From the NCBI RefSeq assembly GCF_048569485.1, contig NW_027445223.1, positions 1 through 64,000 of the forward strand: 64,000 bases of DNA, read 5' to 3'. The position numbers were made by a program, and so were the translations under genes. The DNA is from Anomaloglossus baeobatrachus (Eukaryota > Chordata > Amphibia > Anura > Aromobatidae). How positions within the stretch are numbered: position 1 is the stretch's first letter; each line of letters starts with the position of its first letter. Positions 12,408-25,431 of this stretch are shown here, in pieces. The notes under the pieces were generated by a model that was given only the letters and a program-made list of their open reading frames with translations, ran no database searches and had not been told where the DNA came from.

Positions 12408-13527
12408 CTTCTTAACCCAGTTTCCAAAAGCAGAACTCGATTCACCTGATTCATATTAGCCCGATTAGCGAATTGAAATGAATTTTTATCTAACACACTT
12501 TTTACTTGCTTTATTCATCCAAATAGCAAACTCATCACCACTCAACTTCACCAACTCTGCTATGTCCCGTGCAGTATCTTGTTGTCAGTCTAATCTAGAT
12601 CATGTGTAATTGAATGGAATAGATCCCTTTTGGACAAAGTGGAGTCAGATGCTGCAGTGACCACAGGTGTGAGAGGATCTACAATTGGCATCTGGTGTTA
12701 TCTCTCTGCTTCCACTCCAAATAAAGTTACCTGTTGTTACCTGAACGTCAAATACTAAGAATGGGCGGCCTATGAAAGAATTAGTACTTTCATTAAGTAT
12801 ACTAAACCGGCTAATTGGGAATAGACAAACTGTAAAAAGCCCTCTGAGAAAGCCCCTCTCTAACCTTTGTTAGTAAGCTTTTCTGTAGCCTGCCTGTTGA
12901 TGTATTTTCGGTTTGAACAGTGCACAACATGAAGAGACGGAACACTGGCGGCTTGTCACAATGCCCCCCGATGACATCACAATAGCGCTGCTGCCTAGAA
13001 AACAAGCTGCGCAGAAGAAGTTGTTCTTTGGGTGGGAGGGTGGGCTAGTGGAAGGAGGGGGCAATCTCTTTTTTTCCCGGGTGGTAGGGGGATGACAGGA
13101 GAAGGGAAGCGGGTGGTGAGAAAGGTACAGAGGGCAGGGTTTGGGGGCTGGGAAGGAAAGGGAAAAGATTAGGGTTTGGGGATGATGAAAGGGCTTTCTA
13201 CGGGTAAGGATGGCAAAGGGTGGCAGTGACGGAAAGTCAGGCAACCTGTCCTGTCCGTCTTTTTGTATCGTGAATTGGAAAGACTGCAAGGGGGAGGGGA
13301 GTTGCTTGCGCCCTAAAGGAGGAGTTATTCAGATTCATTGCAGTGGGCGGCGGCTGCAAAACGCACCATTCTTCTTGTTTTTGCTCTGCAAAGCAGCCTT
13401 TTCAAGGGTTGGCTTGGGTGACAAAATGTCTTGTGTAGGCGTGGGTTTGTCTCCCTCTCGCTCTCTCTCCCTAAGATGTGTCCGGCATAGGCCAGGGTGC
13501 CACTCGAGGCCCAAACCAATTCTGGTT

Positions 13528-13715
13528 ATCGCTTCTCGGCCTTTTGGCTAAGATCAAGTGTAGTATCTGTTCTTATCAGTTTAATATCTGATACGTCCCC
13601 TATCTGGGGACCATATATTAAATGGATTTTTAGAACAGGGAGATGGAAAAAGAGCTTGCTCTGTCCACTCCACGCATTGACCTGGTATTGCAGTACCTCC
13701 AGGAACGGTGCACCC
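13528..13715 (+). ncRNA. U2 snRNA, array A copy 11
   Basis: Identical to copy 1. Confidence 0.97.
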
Positions 13716-14835
13716 CTTCTTAACCCAGTTTCCAAAAGCAGAACTCGATTCACCTGATTCATATTAGCCCGATTAGCGAATTGAAATGAATTTTTATCTA
13801 ACACACTTTTTACTTGCTTTATTCATCCAAATAGCAAACTCATCACCACTCAACTTCACCAACTCTGCTATGTCCCGTGCAGTATCTTGTTGTCAGTCTA
13901 ATCTAGATCATGTGTAATTGAATGGAATAGATCCCTTTTGGACAAAGTGGAGTCAGATGCTGCAGTGACCACAGGTGTGAGAGGATCTACAATTGGCATC
14001 TGGTGTTATCTCTCTGCTTCCACTCCAAATAAAGTTACCTGTTGTTACCTGAACGTCAAATACTAAGAATGGGCGGCCTATGAAAGAATTAGTACTTTCA
14101 TTAAGTATACTAAACCGGCTAATTGGGAATAGACAAACTGTAAAAAGCCCTCTGAGAAAGCCCCTCTCTAACCTTTGTTAGTAAGCTTTTCTGTAGCCTG
14201 CCTGTTGATGTATTTTCGGTTTGAACAGTGCACAACATGAAGAGACGGAACACTGGCGGCTTGTCACAATGCCCCCCGATGACATCACAATAGCGCTGCT
14301 GCCTAGAAAACAAGCTGCGCAGAAGAAGTTGTTCTTTGGGTGGGAGGGTGGGCTAGTGGAAGGAGGGGGCAATCTCTTTTTTTCCCGGGTGGTAGGGGGA
14401 TGACAGGAGAAGGGAAGCGGGTGGTGAGAAAGGTACAGAGGGCAGGGTTTGGGGGCTGGGAAGGAAAGGGAAAAGATTAGGGTTTGGGGATGATGAAAGG
14501 GCTTTCTACGGGTAAGGATGGCAAAGGGTGGCAGTGACGGAAAGTCAGGCAACCTGTCCTGTCCGTCTTTTTGTATCGTGAATTGGAAAGACTGCAAGGG
14601 GGAGGGGAGTTGCTTGCGCCCTAAAGGAGGAGTTATTCAGATTCATTGCAGTGGGCGGCGGCTGCAAAACGCACCATTCTTCTTGTTTTTGCTCTGCAAA
14701 GCAGCCTTTTCAAGGGTTGGCTTGGGTGACAAAATGTCTTGTGTAGGCGTGGGTTTGTCTCCCTCTCGCTCTCTCTCCCTAAGATGTGTCCGGCATAGGC
14801 CAGGGTGCCACTCGAGGCCCAAACCAATTCTGGTT

Positions 14836-15023
14836 ATCGCTTCTCGGCCTTTTGGCTAAGATCAAGTGTAGTATCTGTTCTTATCAGTTTAATATCTGAT
14901 ACGTCCCCTATCTGGGGACCATATATTAAATGGATTTTTAGAACAGGGAGATGGAAAAAGAGCTTGCTCTGTCCACTCCACGCATTGACCTGGTATTGCA
15001 GTACCTCCAGGAACGGTGCACCC
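14836..15023 (+). ncRNA. U2 snRNA, array A copy 12
   Basis: Identical to copy 1. Confidence 0.97.
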
Positions 15024-16143
15024 CTTCTTAACCCAGTTTCCAAAAGCAGAACTCGATTCACCTGATTCATATTAGCCCGATTAGCGAATTGAAATGAATT
15101 TTTATCTAACACACTTTTTACTTGCTTTATTCATCCAAATAGCAAACTCATCACCACTCAACTTCACCAACTCTGCTATGTCCCGTGCAGTATCTTGTTG
15201 TCAGTCTAATCTAGATCATGTGTAATTGAATGGAATAGATCCCTTTTGGACAAAGTGGAGTCAGATGCTGCAGTGACCACAGGTGTGAGAGGATCTACAA
15301 TTGGCATCTGGTGTTATCTCTCTGCTTCCACTCCAAATAAAGTTACCTGTTGTTACCTGAACGTCAAATACTAAGAATGGGCGGCCTATGAAAGAATTAG
15401 TACTTTCATTAAGTATACTAAACCGGCTAATTGGGAATAGACAAACTGTAAAAAGCCCTCTGAGAAAGCCCCTCTCTAACCTTTGTTAGTAAGCTTTTCT
15501 GTAGCCTGCCTGTTGATGTATTTTCGGTTTGAACAGTGCACAACATGAAGAGACGGAACACTGGCGGCTTGTCACAATGCCCCCCGATGACATCACAATA
15601 GCGCTGCTGCCTAGAAAACAAGCTGCGCAGAAGAAGTTGTTCTTTGGGTGGGAGGGTGGGCTAGTGGAAGGAGGGGGCAATCTCTTTTTTTCCCGGGTGG
15701 TAGGGGGATGACAGGAGAAGGGAAGCGGGTGGTGAGAAAGGTACAGAGGGCAGGGTTTGGGGGCTGGGAAGGAAAGGGAAAAGATTAGGGTTTGGGGATG
15801 ATGAAAGGGCTTTCTACGGGTAAGGATGGCAAAGGGTGGCAGTGACGGAAAGTCAGGCAACCTGTCCTGTCCGTCTTTTTGTATCGTGAATTGGAAAGAC
15901 TGCAAGGGGGAGGGGAGTTGCTTGCGCCCTAAAGGAGGAGTTATTCAGATTCATTGCAGTGGGCGGCGGCTGCAAAACGCACCATTCTTCTTGTTTTTGC
16001 TCTGCAAAGCAGCCTTTTCAAGGGTTGGCTTGGGTGACAAAATGTCTTGTGTAGGCGTGGGTTTGTCTCCCTCTCGCTCTCTCTCCCTAAGATGTGTCCG
16101 GCATAGGCCAGGGTGCCACTCGAGGCCCAAACCAATTCTGGTT

Positions 16144-16331
16144 ATCGCTTCTCGGCCTTTTGGCTAAGATCAAGTGTAGTATCTGTTCTTATCAGTTTAA
16201 TATCTGATACGTCCCCTATCTGGGGACCATATATTAAATGGATTTTTAGAACAGGGAGATGGAAAAAGAGCTTGCTCTGTCCACTCCACGCATTGACCTG
16301 GTATTGCAGTACCTCCAGGAACGGTGCACCC
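16144..16331 (+). ncRNA. U2 snRNA, array A copy 13
   Basis: Identical to copy 1. Confidence 0.97.
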
Positions 16332-17451
16332 CTTCTTAACCCAGTTTCCAAAAGCAGAACTCGATTCACCTGATTCATATTAGCCCGATTAGCGAATTGA
16401 AATGAATTTTTATCTAACACACTTTTTACTTGCTTTATTCATCCAAATAGCAAACTCATCACCACTCAACTTCACCAACTCTGCTATGTCCCGTGCAGTA
16501 TCTTGTTGTCAGTCTAATCTAGATCATGTGTAATTGAATGGAATAGATCCCTTTTGGACAAAGTGGAGTCAGATGCTGCAGTGACCACAGGTGTGAGAGG
16601 ATCTACAATTGGCATCTGGTGTTATCTCTCTGCTTCCACTCCAAATAAAGTTACCTGTTGTTACCTGAACGTCAAATACTAAGAATGGGCGGCCTATGAA
16701 AGAATTAGTACTTTCATTAAGTATACTAAACCGGCTAATTGGGAATAGACAAACTGTAAAAAGCCCTCTGAGAAAGCCCCTCTCTAACCTTTGTTAGTAA
16801 GCTTTTCTGTAGCCTGCCTGTTGATGTATTTTCGGTTTGAACAGTGCACAACATGAAGAGACGGAACACTGGCGGCTTGTCACAATGCCCCCCGATGACA
16901 TCACAATAGCGCTGCTGCCTAGAAAACAAGCTGCGCAGAAGAAGTTGTTCTTTGGGTGGGAGGGTGGGCTAGTGGAAGGAGGGGGCAATCTCTTTTTTTC
17001 CCGGGTGGTAGGGGGATGACAGGAGAAGGGAAGCGGGTGGTGAGAAAGGTACAGAGGGCAGGGTTTGGGGGCTGGGAAGGAAAGGGAAAAGATTAGGGTT
17101 TGGGGATGATGAAAGGGCTTTCTACGGGTAAGGATGGCAAAGTGTGGCAGTGACGGAAAGTCAGGCAACCTGTCCTGTCCGTCTTTTTGTATCGTGAATT
17201 GGAAAGACTGCAAGGGGGAGGGGAGTTGCTTGCGCCCTAAAGGAGGAGTTATTCAGATTCATTGCAGTGGGCGGCGGCTGCAAAACGCACCATTCTTCTT
17301 GTTTTTGCTCTGCAAAGCAGCCTTTTCAAGGGTTGGCTTGGGTGACAAAATGTCTTGTGTAGGCGTGGGTTTGTCTCCCTCTCGCTCTCTCTCCCTAAGA
17401 TGTGTCCGGCATAGGCCAGGGTGCCACTCGAGGCCCAAACCAATTCTGGTT

Positions 17452-17639
17452 ATCGCTTCTCGGCCTTTTGGCTAAGATCAAGTGTAGTATCTGTTCTTAT
17501 CAGTTTAATATCTGATACGCCCCCTATCTGGGGACCATATATTAAATGGATTTTTAGAACAGGGAGATGGAAAAAGAGCTTGCTCTGTCCACTCCACGCA
17601 TTGACCTGGTATTGCAGTACCTCCAGGAACGGTGCACCC
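17452..17639 (+). ncRNA. U2 snRNA, array A copy 14 (variant at nt 69)
   Basis: Complete gene with a private T-to-C change at 17520, U2 nt 69. In the U2 model U69 pairs with an A near the base of stem IIb, so C would leave a C-A mismatch. The unit also has a private G-to-T change at 17143, upstream of the RNA. It is the only array A copy whose RNA departs from the consensus and may be slightly impaired. Confidence 0.95.
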
Positions 17640-18759
17640 CTTCTTAACCCAGTTTCCAAAAGCAGAACTCGATTCACCTGATTCATATTAGCCCGATTAG
17701 CGAATTGAAATGAATTTTTATCTAACACACTTTTTACTTGCTTTATTCATCCAAATAGCAAACTCATCACCACTCAACTTCACCAACTCTGCTATGTCCC
17801 GTGCAGTATCTTGTTGTCAGTCTAATCTAGATCATGTGTAATTGAATGGAATAGATCCCTTTTGGACAAAGTGGAGTCAGATGCTGCAGTGACCACAGGT
17901 GTGAGAGGATCTACAATTGGCATCTGGTGTTATCTCTCTGCTTCCACTCCAAATAAAGTTACCTGTTGTTACCTGAACGTCAAATACTAAGAATGGGCGG
18001 CCTATGAAAGAATTAGTACTTTCATTAAGTATACTAAACCGGCTAATTGGGAATAGACAAACTGTAAAAAGCCCTCTGAGAAAGCCCCTCTCTAACCTTT
18101 GTTAGTAAGCTTTTCTGTAGCCTGCCTGTTGATGTATTTTCGGTTTGAACAGTGCACAACATGAAGAGACGGAACACTGGCGGCTTGTCACAATGCCCCC
18201 CGATGACATCACAATAGCGCTGCTGCCTAGAAAACAAGCTGCGCAGAAGAAGTTGTTCTTTGGGTGGGAGGGTGGGCTAGTGGAAGGAGGGGGCAATCTC
18301 TTTTTTTCCCGGGTGGTAGGGGGATGACAGGAGAAGGGAAGCGGGTGGTGAGAAAGGTACAGAGGGCAGGGTTTGGGGGCTGGGAAGGAAAGGGAAAAGA
18401 TTAGGGTTTGGGGATGATGAAAGGGCTTTCTACGGGTAAGGATGGCAAAGGGTGGCAGTGACGGAAAGTCAGGCAACCTGTCCTGTCCGTCTTTTTGTAT
18501 CGTGAATTGGAAAGACTGCAAGGGGGAGGGGAGTTGCTTGCGCCCTAAAGGAGGAGTTATTCAGATTCATTGCAGTGGGCGGCGGCTGCAAAACGCACCA
18601 TTCTTCTTGTTTTTGCTCTGCAAAGCAGCCTTTTCAAGGGTTGGCTTGGGTGACAAAATGTCTTGTGTAGGCGTGGGTTTGTCTCCCTCTCGCTCTCTCT
18701 CCCTAAGATGTGTCCGGCATAGGCCAGGGTGCCACTCGAGGCCCAAACCAATTCTGGTT

Positions 18760-18947
18760 ATCGCTTCTCGGCCTTTTGGCTAAGATCAAGTGTAGTATCT
18801 GTTCTTATCAGTTTAATATCTGATACGTCCCCTATCTGGGGACCATATATTAAATGGATTTTTAGAACAGGGAGATGGAAAAAGAGCTTGCTCTGTCCAC
18901 TCCACGCATTGACCTGGTATTGCAGTACCTCCAGGAACGGTGCACCC
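18760..18947 (+). ncRNA. U2 snRNA, array A copy 15
   Basis: Identical to copy 1; the nt 69 change of the preceding gene is absent. Confidence 0.97.
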
Positions 18948-20067
18948 CTTCTTAACCCAGTTTCCAAAAGCAGAACTCGATTCACCTGATTCATATTAGC
19001 CCGATTAGCGAATTGAAATGAATTTTTATCTAACACACTTTTTACTTGCTTTATTCATCCAAATAGCAAACTCATCACCACTCAACTTCACCAACTCTGC
19101 TATGTCCCGTGCAGTATCTTGTTGTCAGTCTAATCTAGATCATGTGTAATTGAATGGAATAGATCCCTTTTGGACAAAGTGGAGTCAGATGCTGCAGTGA
19201 CCACAGGTGTGAGAGGATCTACAATTGGCATCTGGTGTTATCTCTCTGCTTCCACTCCAAATAAAGTTACCTGTTGTTACCTGAACGTCAAATACTAAGA
19301 ATGGGCGGCCTATGAAAGAATTAGTACTTTCATTAAGTATACTAAACCGGCTAATTGGGAATAGACAAACTGTAAAAAGCCCTCTGAGAAAGCCCCTCTC
19401 TAACCTTTGTTAGTAAGCTTTTCTGTAGCCTGCCTGTTGATGTATTTTCGGTTTGAACAGTGCACAACATGAAGAGACGGAACACTGGCGGCTTGTCACA
19501 ATGCCCCCCGATGACATCACAATAGCGCTGCTGCCTAGAAAACAAGCTGCGCAGAAGAAGTTGTTCTTTGGGTGGGAGGGTGGGCTAGTGGAAGGAGGGG
19601 GCAATCTCTTTTTTTCCCGGGTGGTAGGGGGATGACAGGAGAAGGGAAGCGGGTGGTGAGAAAGGTACAGAGGGCAGGGTTTGGGGGCTGGGAAGGAAAG
19701 GGAAAAGATTAGGGTTTGGGGATGATGAAAGGGCTTTCTACGGGTAAGGATGGCAAAGGGTGGCAGTGACGGAAAGTCAGGCAACCTGTCCTGTCCGTCT
19801 TTTTGTATCGTGAATTGGAAAGACTGCAAGGGGGAGGGGAGTTGCTTGCGCCCTAAAGGAGGAGTTATTCAGATTCATTGCAGTGGGCGGCGGCTGCAAA
19901 ACGCACCATTCTTCTTGTTTTTGCTCTGCAAAGCAGCCTTTTCAAGGGTTGGCTTGGGTGACAAAATGTCTTGTGTAGGCGTGGGTTTGTCTCCCTCTCG
20001 CTCTCTCTCCCTAAGATGTGTCCGGCATAGGCCAGGGTGCCACTCGAGGCCCAAACCAATTCTGGTT

Positions 20068-20255
20068 ATCGCTTCTCGGCCTTTTGGCTAAGATCAAGTG
20101 TAGTATCTGTTCTTATCAGTTTAATATCTGATACGTCCCCTATCTGGGGACCATATATTAAATGGATTTTTAGAACAGGGAGATGGAAAAAGAGCTTGCT
20201 CTGTCCACTCCACGCATTGACCTGGTATTGCAGTACCTCCAGGAACGGTGCACCC
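20068..20255 (+). ncRNA. U2 snRNA, array A copy 16
   Basis: Identical to copy 1. Confidence 0.97.
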
Positions 20256-21375
20256 CTTCTTAACCCAGTTTCCAAAAGCAGAACTCGATTCACCTGATTC
20301 ATATTAGCCCGATTAGCGAATTGAAATGAATTTTTATCTAACACACTTTTTACTTGCTTTATTCATCCAAATAGCAAACTCATCACCACTCAACTTCACC
20401 AACTCTGCTATGTCCCGTGCAGTATCTTGTTGTCAGTCTAATCTAGATCATGTGTAATTGAATGGAATAGATCCCTTTTGGACAAAGTGGAGTCAGATGC
20501 TGCAGTGACCACAGGTGTGAGAGGATCTACAATTGGCATCTGGTGTTATCTCTCTGCTTCCACTCCAAATAAAGTTACCTGTTGTTACCTGAACGTCAAA
20601 TACTAAGAATGGGCGGCCTATGAAAGAATTAGTACTTTCATTAAGTATACTAAACCGGCTAATTGGGAATAGACAAACTGTAAAAAGCCCTCTGAGAAAG
20701 CCCCTCTCTAACCTTTGTTAGTAAGCTTTTCTGTAGCCTGCCTGTTGATGTATTTTCGGTTTGAACAGTGCACAACATGAAGAGACGGAACACTGGCGGC
20801 TTGTCACAATGCCCCCCGATGACATCACAATAGCGCTGCTGCCTAGAAAACAAGCTGCGCAGAAGAAGTTGTTCTTTGGGTGGGAGGGTGGGCTAGTGGA
20901 AGGAGGGGGCAATCTCTTTTTTTCCCGGGTGGTAGGGGGATGACAGGAGAAGGGAAGCGGGTGGTGAGAAAGGTACAGAGGGCAGGGTTTGGGGGCTGGG
21001 AAGGAAAGGGAAAAGATTAGGGTTTGGGGATGATGAAAGGGCTTTCTACGGGTAAGGATGGCAAAGGGTGGCAGTGACGGAAAGTCAGGCAACCTGTCCT
21101 GTCCGTCTTTTTGTATCGTGAATTGGAAAGACTGCAAGGGGGAGGGGAGTTGCTTGCGCCCTAAAGGAGGAGTTATTCAGATTCATTGCAGTGGGCGGCG
21201 GCTGCAAAACGCACCATTCTTCTTGTTTTTGCTCTGCAAAGCAGCCTTTTCAAGGGTTGGCTTGGGTGACAAAATGTCTTGTGTAGGCGTGGGTTTGTCT
21301 CCCTCTCGCTCTCTCTCCCTAAGATGTGTCCGGCATAGGCCAGGGTGCCACTCGAGGCCCAAACCAATTCTGGTT

Positions 21376-21563
21376 ATCGCTTCTCGGCCTTTTGGCTAAG
21401 ATCAAGTGTAGTATCTGTTCTTATCAGTTTAATATCTGATACGTCCCCTATCTGGGGACCATATATTAAATGGATTTTTAGAACAGGGAGATGGAAAAAG
21501 AGCTTGCTCTGTCCACTCCACGCATTGACCTGGTATTGCAGTACCTCCAGGAACGGTGCACCC
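21376..21563 (+). ncRNA. U2 snRNA, array A copy 17
   Basis: Identical to copy 1. Confidence 0.97.
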
Positions 21564-22683
21564 CTTCTTAACCCAGTTTCCAAAAGCAGAACTCGATTCA
21601 CCTGATTCATATTAGCCCGATTAGCGAATTGAAATGAATTTTTATCTAACACACTTTTTACTTGCTTTATTCATCCAAATAGCAAACTCATCACCACTCA
21701 ACTTCACCAACTCTGCTATGTCCCGTGCAGTATCTTGTTGTCAGTCTAATCTAGATCATGTGTAATTGAATGGAATAGATCCCTTTTGGACAAAGTGGAG
21801 TCAGATGCTGCAGTGACCACAGGTGTGAGAGGATCTACAATTGGCATCTGGTGTTATCTCTCTGCTTCCACTCCAAATAAAGTTACCTGTTGTTACCTGA
21901 ACGTCAAATACTAAGAATGGGCGGCCTATGAAAGAATTAGTACTTTCATTAAGTATACTAAACCGGCTAATTGGGAATAGACAAACTGTAAAAAGCCCTC
22001 TGAGAAAGCCCCTCTCTAACCTTTGTTAGTAAGCTTTTCTGTAGCCTGCCTGTTGATGTATTTTCGGTTTGAACAGTGCACAACATGAAGAGACGGAACA
22101 CTGGCGGCTTGTCACAATGCCCCCCGATGACATCACAATAGCGCTGCTGCCTAGAAAACAAGCTGCGCAGAAGAAGTTGTTCTTTGGGTGGGAGGGTGGG
22201 CTAGTGGAAGGAGGGGGCAATCTCTTTTTTTCCCGGGTGGTAGGGGGATGACAGGAGAAGGGAAGCGGGTGGTGAGAAAGGTACAGAGGGCAGGGTTTGG
22301 GGGCTGGGAAGGAAAGGGAAAAGATTAGGGTTTGGGGATGATGAAAGGGCTTTCTACGGGTAAGGATGGCAAAGGGTGGCAGTGACGGAAAGTCAGGCAA
22401 CCTGTCCTGTCCGTCTTTTTGTATCGTGAATTGGAAAGACTGCAAGGGGGAGGGGAGTTGCTTGCGCCCTAAAGGAGGAGTTATTCAGATTCATTGCAGT
22501 GGGCGGCGGCTGCAAAACGCACCATTCTTCTTGTTTTTGCTCTGCAAAGCAGCCTTTTCAAGGGTTGGCTTGGGTGACAAAATGTCTTGTGTAGGCGTGG
22601 GTTTGTCTCCCTCTCGCTCTCTCTCCCTAAGATGTGTCCGGCATAGGCCAGGGTGCCACTCGAGGCCCAAACCAATTCTGGTT

Positions 22684-22871
22684 ATCGCTTCTCGGCCTTT
22701 TGGCTAAGATCAAGTGTAGTATCTGTTCTTATCAGTTTAATATCTGATACGTCCCCTATCTGGGGACCATATATTAAATGGATTTTTAGAACAGGGAGAT
22801 GGAAAAAGAGCTTGCTCTGTCCACTCCACGCATTGACCTGGTATTGCAGTACCTCCAGGAACGGTGCACCC
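22684..22871 (+). ncRNA. U2 snRNA, array A copy 18
   Basis: Identical to copy 1. Confidence 0.97.
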
Positions 22872-23991
22872 CTTCTTAACCCAGTTTCCAAAAGCAGAAC
22901 TCGATTCACCTGATTCATATTAGCCCGATTAGCGAATTGAAATGAATTTTTATCTAACACACTTTTTACTTGCTTTATTCATCCAAATAGCAAACTCATC
23001 ACCACTCAACTTCACCAACTCTGCTATGTCCCGTGCAGTATCTTGTTGTCAGTCTAATCTAGATCATGTGTAATTGAATGGAATAGATCCCTTTTGGACA
23101 AAGTGGAGTCAGATGCTGCAGTGACCACAGGTGTGAGAGGATCTACAATTGGCATCTGGTGTTATCTCTCTGCTTCCACTCCAAATAAAGTTACCTGTTG
23201 TTACCTGAACGTCAAATACTAAGAATGGGCGGCCTATGAAAGAATTAGTACTTTCATTAAGTATACTAAACCGGCTAATTGGGAATAGACAAACTGTAAA
23301 AAGCCCTCTGAGAAAGCCCCTCTCTAACCTTTGTTAGTAAGCTTTTCTGTAGCCTGCCTGTTGATGTATTTTCGGTTTGAACAGTGCACAACATGAAGAG
23401 ACGGAACACTGGCGGCTTGTCACAATGCCCCCCGATGACATCACAATAGCGCTGCTGCCTAGAAAACAAGCTGCGCAGAAGAAGTTGTTCTTTGGGTGGG
23501 AGGGTGGGCTAGTGGAAGGAGGGGGCAATCTCTTTTTTTCCCGGGTGGTAGGGGGATGACAGGAGAAGGGAAGCGGGTGGTGAGAAAGGTACAGAGGGCA
23601 GGGTTTGGGGGCTGGGAAGGAAAGGGAAAAGATTAGGGTTTGGGGATGATGAAAGGGCTTTCTACGGGTAAGGATGGCAAAGGGTGGCAGTGACGGAAAG
23701 TCAGGCAACCTGTCCTGTCCGTCTTTTTGTATCGTGAATTGGAAAGACTGCAAGGGGGAGGGGAGTTGCTTGCGCCCTAAAGGAGGAGTTATTCAGATTC
23801 ATTGCAGTGGGCGGCGGCTGCAAAACGCACCATTCTTCTTGTTTTTGCTCTGCAAAGCAGCCTTTTCAAGGGTTGGCTTGGGTGACAAAATGTCTTGTGT
23901 AGGCGTGGGTTTGTCTCCCTCTCGCTCTCTCTCCCTAAGATGTGTCCGGCATAGGCCAGGGTGCCACTCGAGGCCCAAACCAATTCTGGTT

Positions 23992-24179
23992 ATCGCTTCT
24001 CGGCCTTTTGGCTAAGATCAAGTGTAGTATCTGTTCTTATCAGTTTAATATCTGATACGTCCCCTATCTGGGGACCATATATTAAATGGATTTTTAGAAC
24101 AGGGAGATGGAAAAAGAGCTTGCTCTGTCCACTCCACGCATTGACCTGGTATTGCAGTACCTCCAGGAACGGTGCACCC
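23992..24179 (+). ncRNA. U2 snRNA, array A copy 19
   Basis: Identical to copy 1. This is the last complete A-type gene before the LINE. Confidence 0.97.
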
Positions 24180-25431
24180 CTTCTTAACCCAGTTTCCAAA
24201 AGCAGAACTCGATTCACCTGATTCATATTAGCCCGATTAGCGAATTGAAATGAATTTTTATCTAACACACTTTTTACTTGCTTTATTCATCCAAATAGCA
24301 AACTCATCACCACTCAACTTCACCAACTCTGCTATGTCCCGTGCAGTATCTTGTTGTCAGTCTAATCTAGATCATGTGTAATTGAATGGAATAGATCCCT
24401 TTTGGACAAAGTGGAGTCAGATGCTGCAGTGACCACAGGTGTGAGAGGATCTACAATTGGCATCTGGTGTTATCTCTCTGCTTCCACTCCAAATAAAGTT
24501 ACCTGTTGTTACCTGAACGTCAAATACTAAGAATGGGCGGCCTATGAAAGAATTAGTACTTTCATTAAGTATACTAAACCGGCTAATTGGGAATAGACAA
24601 ACTGTAAAAAGCCCTCTGAGAAAGCCCCTCTCTAACCTTTGTTAGTAAGCTTTTCTGTAGCCTGCCTGTTGATGTATTTTCGGTTTGAACAGTGCACAAC
24701 ATGAAGAGACGGAACACTGGCGGCTTGTCACAATGCCCCCCGATGACATCACAATAGCGCTGCTGCCTAGAAAACAAGCTGCGCAGAAGAAGTTGTTCTT
24801 TGGGTGGGAGGGTGGGCTAGTGGAAGGAGGGGGCAATCTCTTTTTTTCCCGGGTGGTAGGGGGATGACAGGAGAAGGGAAGCGGGTGGTGAGAAAGGTAC
24901 AGAGGGCAGGGTTTGGGGGCTGGGAAGGAAAGGGAAAAGATTAGGGTTTGGGGATGATGAAAGGGCTTTCTACGGGTAAGGATGGCAAAGGGTGGCAGTG
25001 ACGGAAAGTCAGGCAACCTGTCCTGTCCGTCTTTTTGTATCGTGAATTGGAAAGACTGCAAGGGGGAGGGGAGTTGCTTGCGCCCTAAAGGAGGAGTTAT
25101 TCAGATTCATTGCAGTGGGCGGCGGCTGCAAAACGCACCATTCTTCTTGTTTTTGCTCTGCAAAGCAGCCTTTTCAAGGGTTGGCTTGGGTGACAAAATG
25201 TCTTGTGTAGGCGTGGGTTTGTCTCCCTCTCGCTCTCTCTCCCTAAGATGTGTCCGGCATAGGCCAGGGTGCCACTCGAGGCCCAAACCAATTCTGGTTA
25301 TCGCTTCTCGGCCTTTTGGCTAAGATCCAGTGAGGGAAACCTTGCTGGGTCTGGCCTGTGGGCTTTTACGTGGAAGGCGACTTCCGACGCTGTGAAGACT
25401 GCGATCGTGTGCCTTGGGCATATTTCTTGTA

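Larger units (their letters stand above)
1..25327 (+). repeat. U2 snRNA tandem array A (1308-bp unit)
   Basis: Head-to-tail repeat with an invariant period of 1308 bp: the U2 start recurs at 448 + 1308n for n = 0 to 19, with no insertion or deletion over 25 kb. The array holds 19 complete U2 genes plus the 5' end of a twentieth. The window opens inside a unit. Only a few single-base private variants are visible: 1098 (A, others T), 4911, 6901, 7938, 11838-11839, 17143 and 17520. Such uniformity is the expected result of concerted evolution (unequal crossing-over and gene conversion) or of very recent amplification. All units share orientation. The array ends where the LINE begins. Confidence 0.98.

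Noticed and set aside
1-25327. CRISPR-like regular repetition
   Set aside because: The repeat is over 1.3 kb with no short repeat-spacer pattern, and the content is a eukaryotic snRNA gene.
25414-25431. Six extra N-terminal codons of LINE ORF1 starting at TTG
   Set aside because: A eukaryotic message would start at the ATG at 25432; nothing supports TTG initiation.
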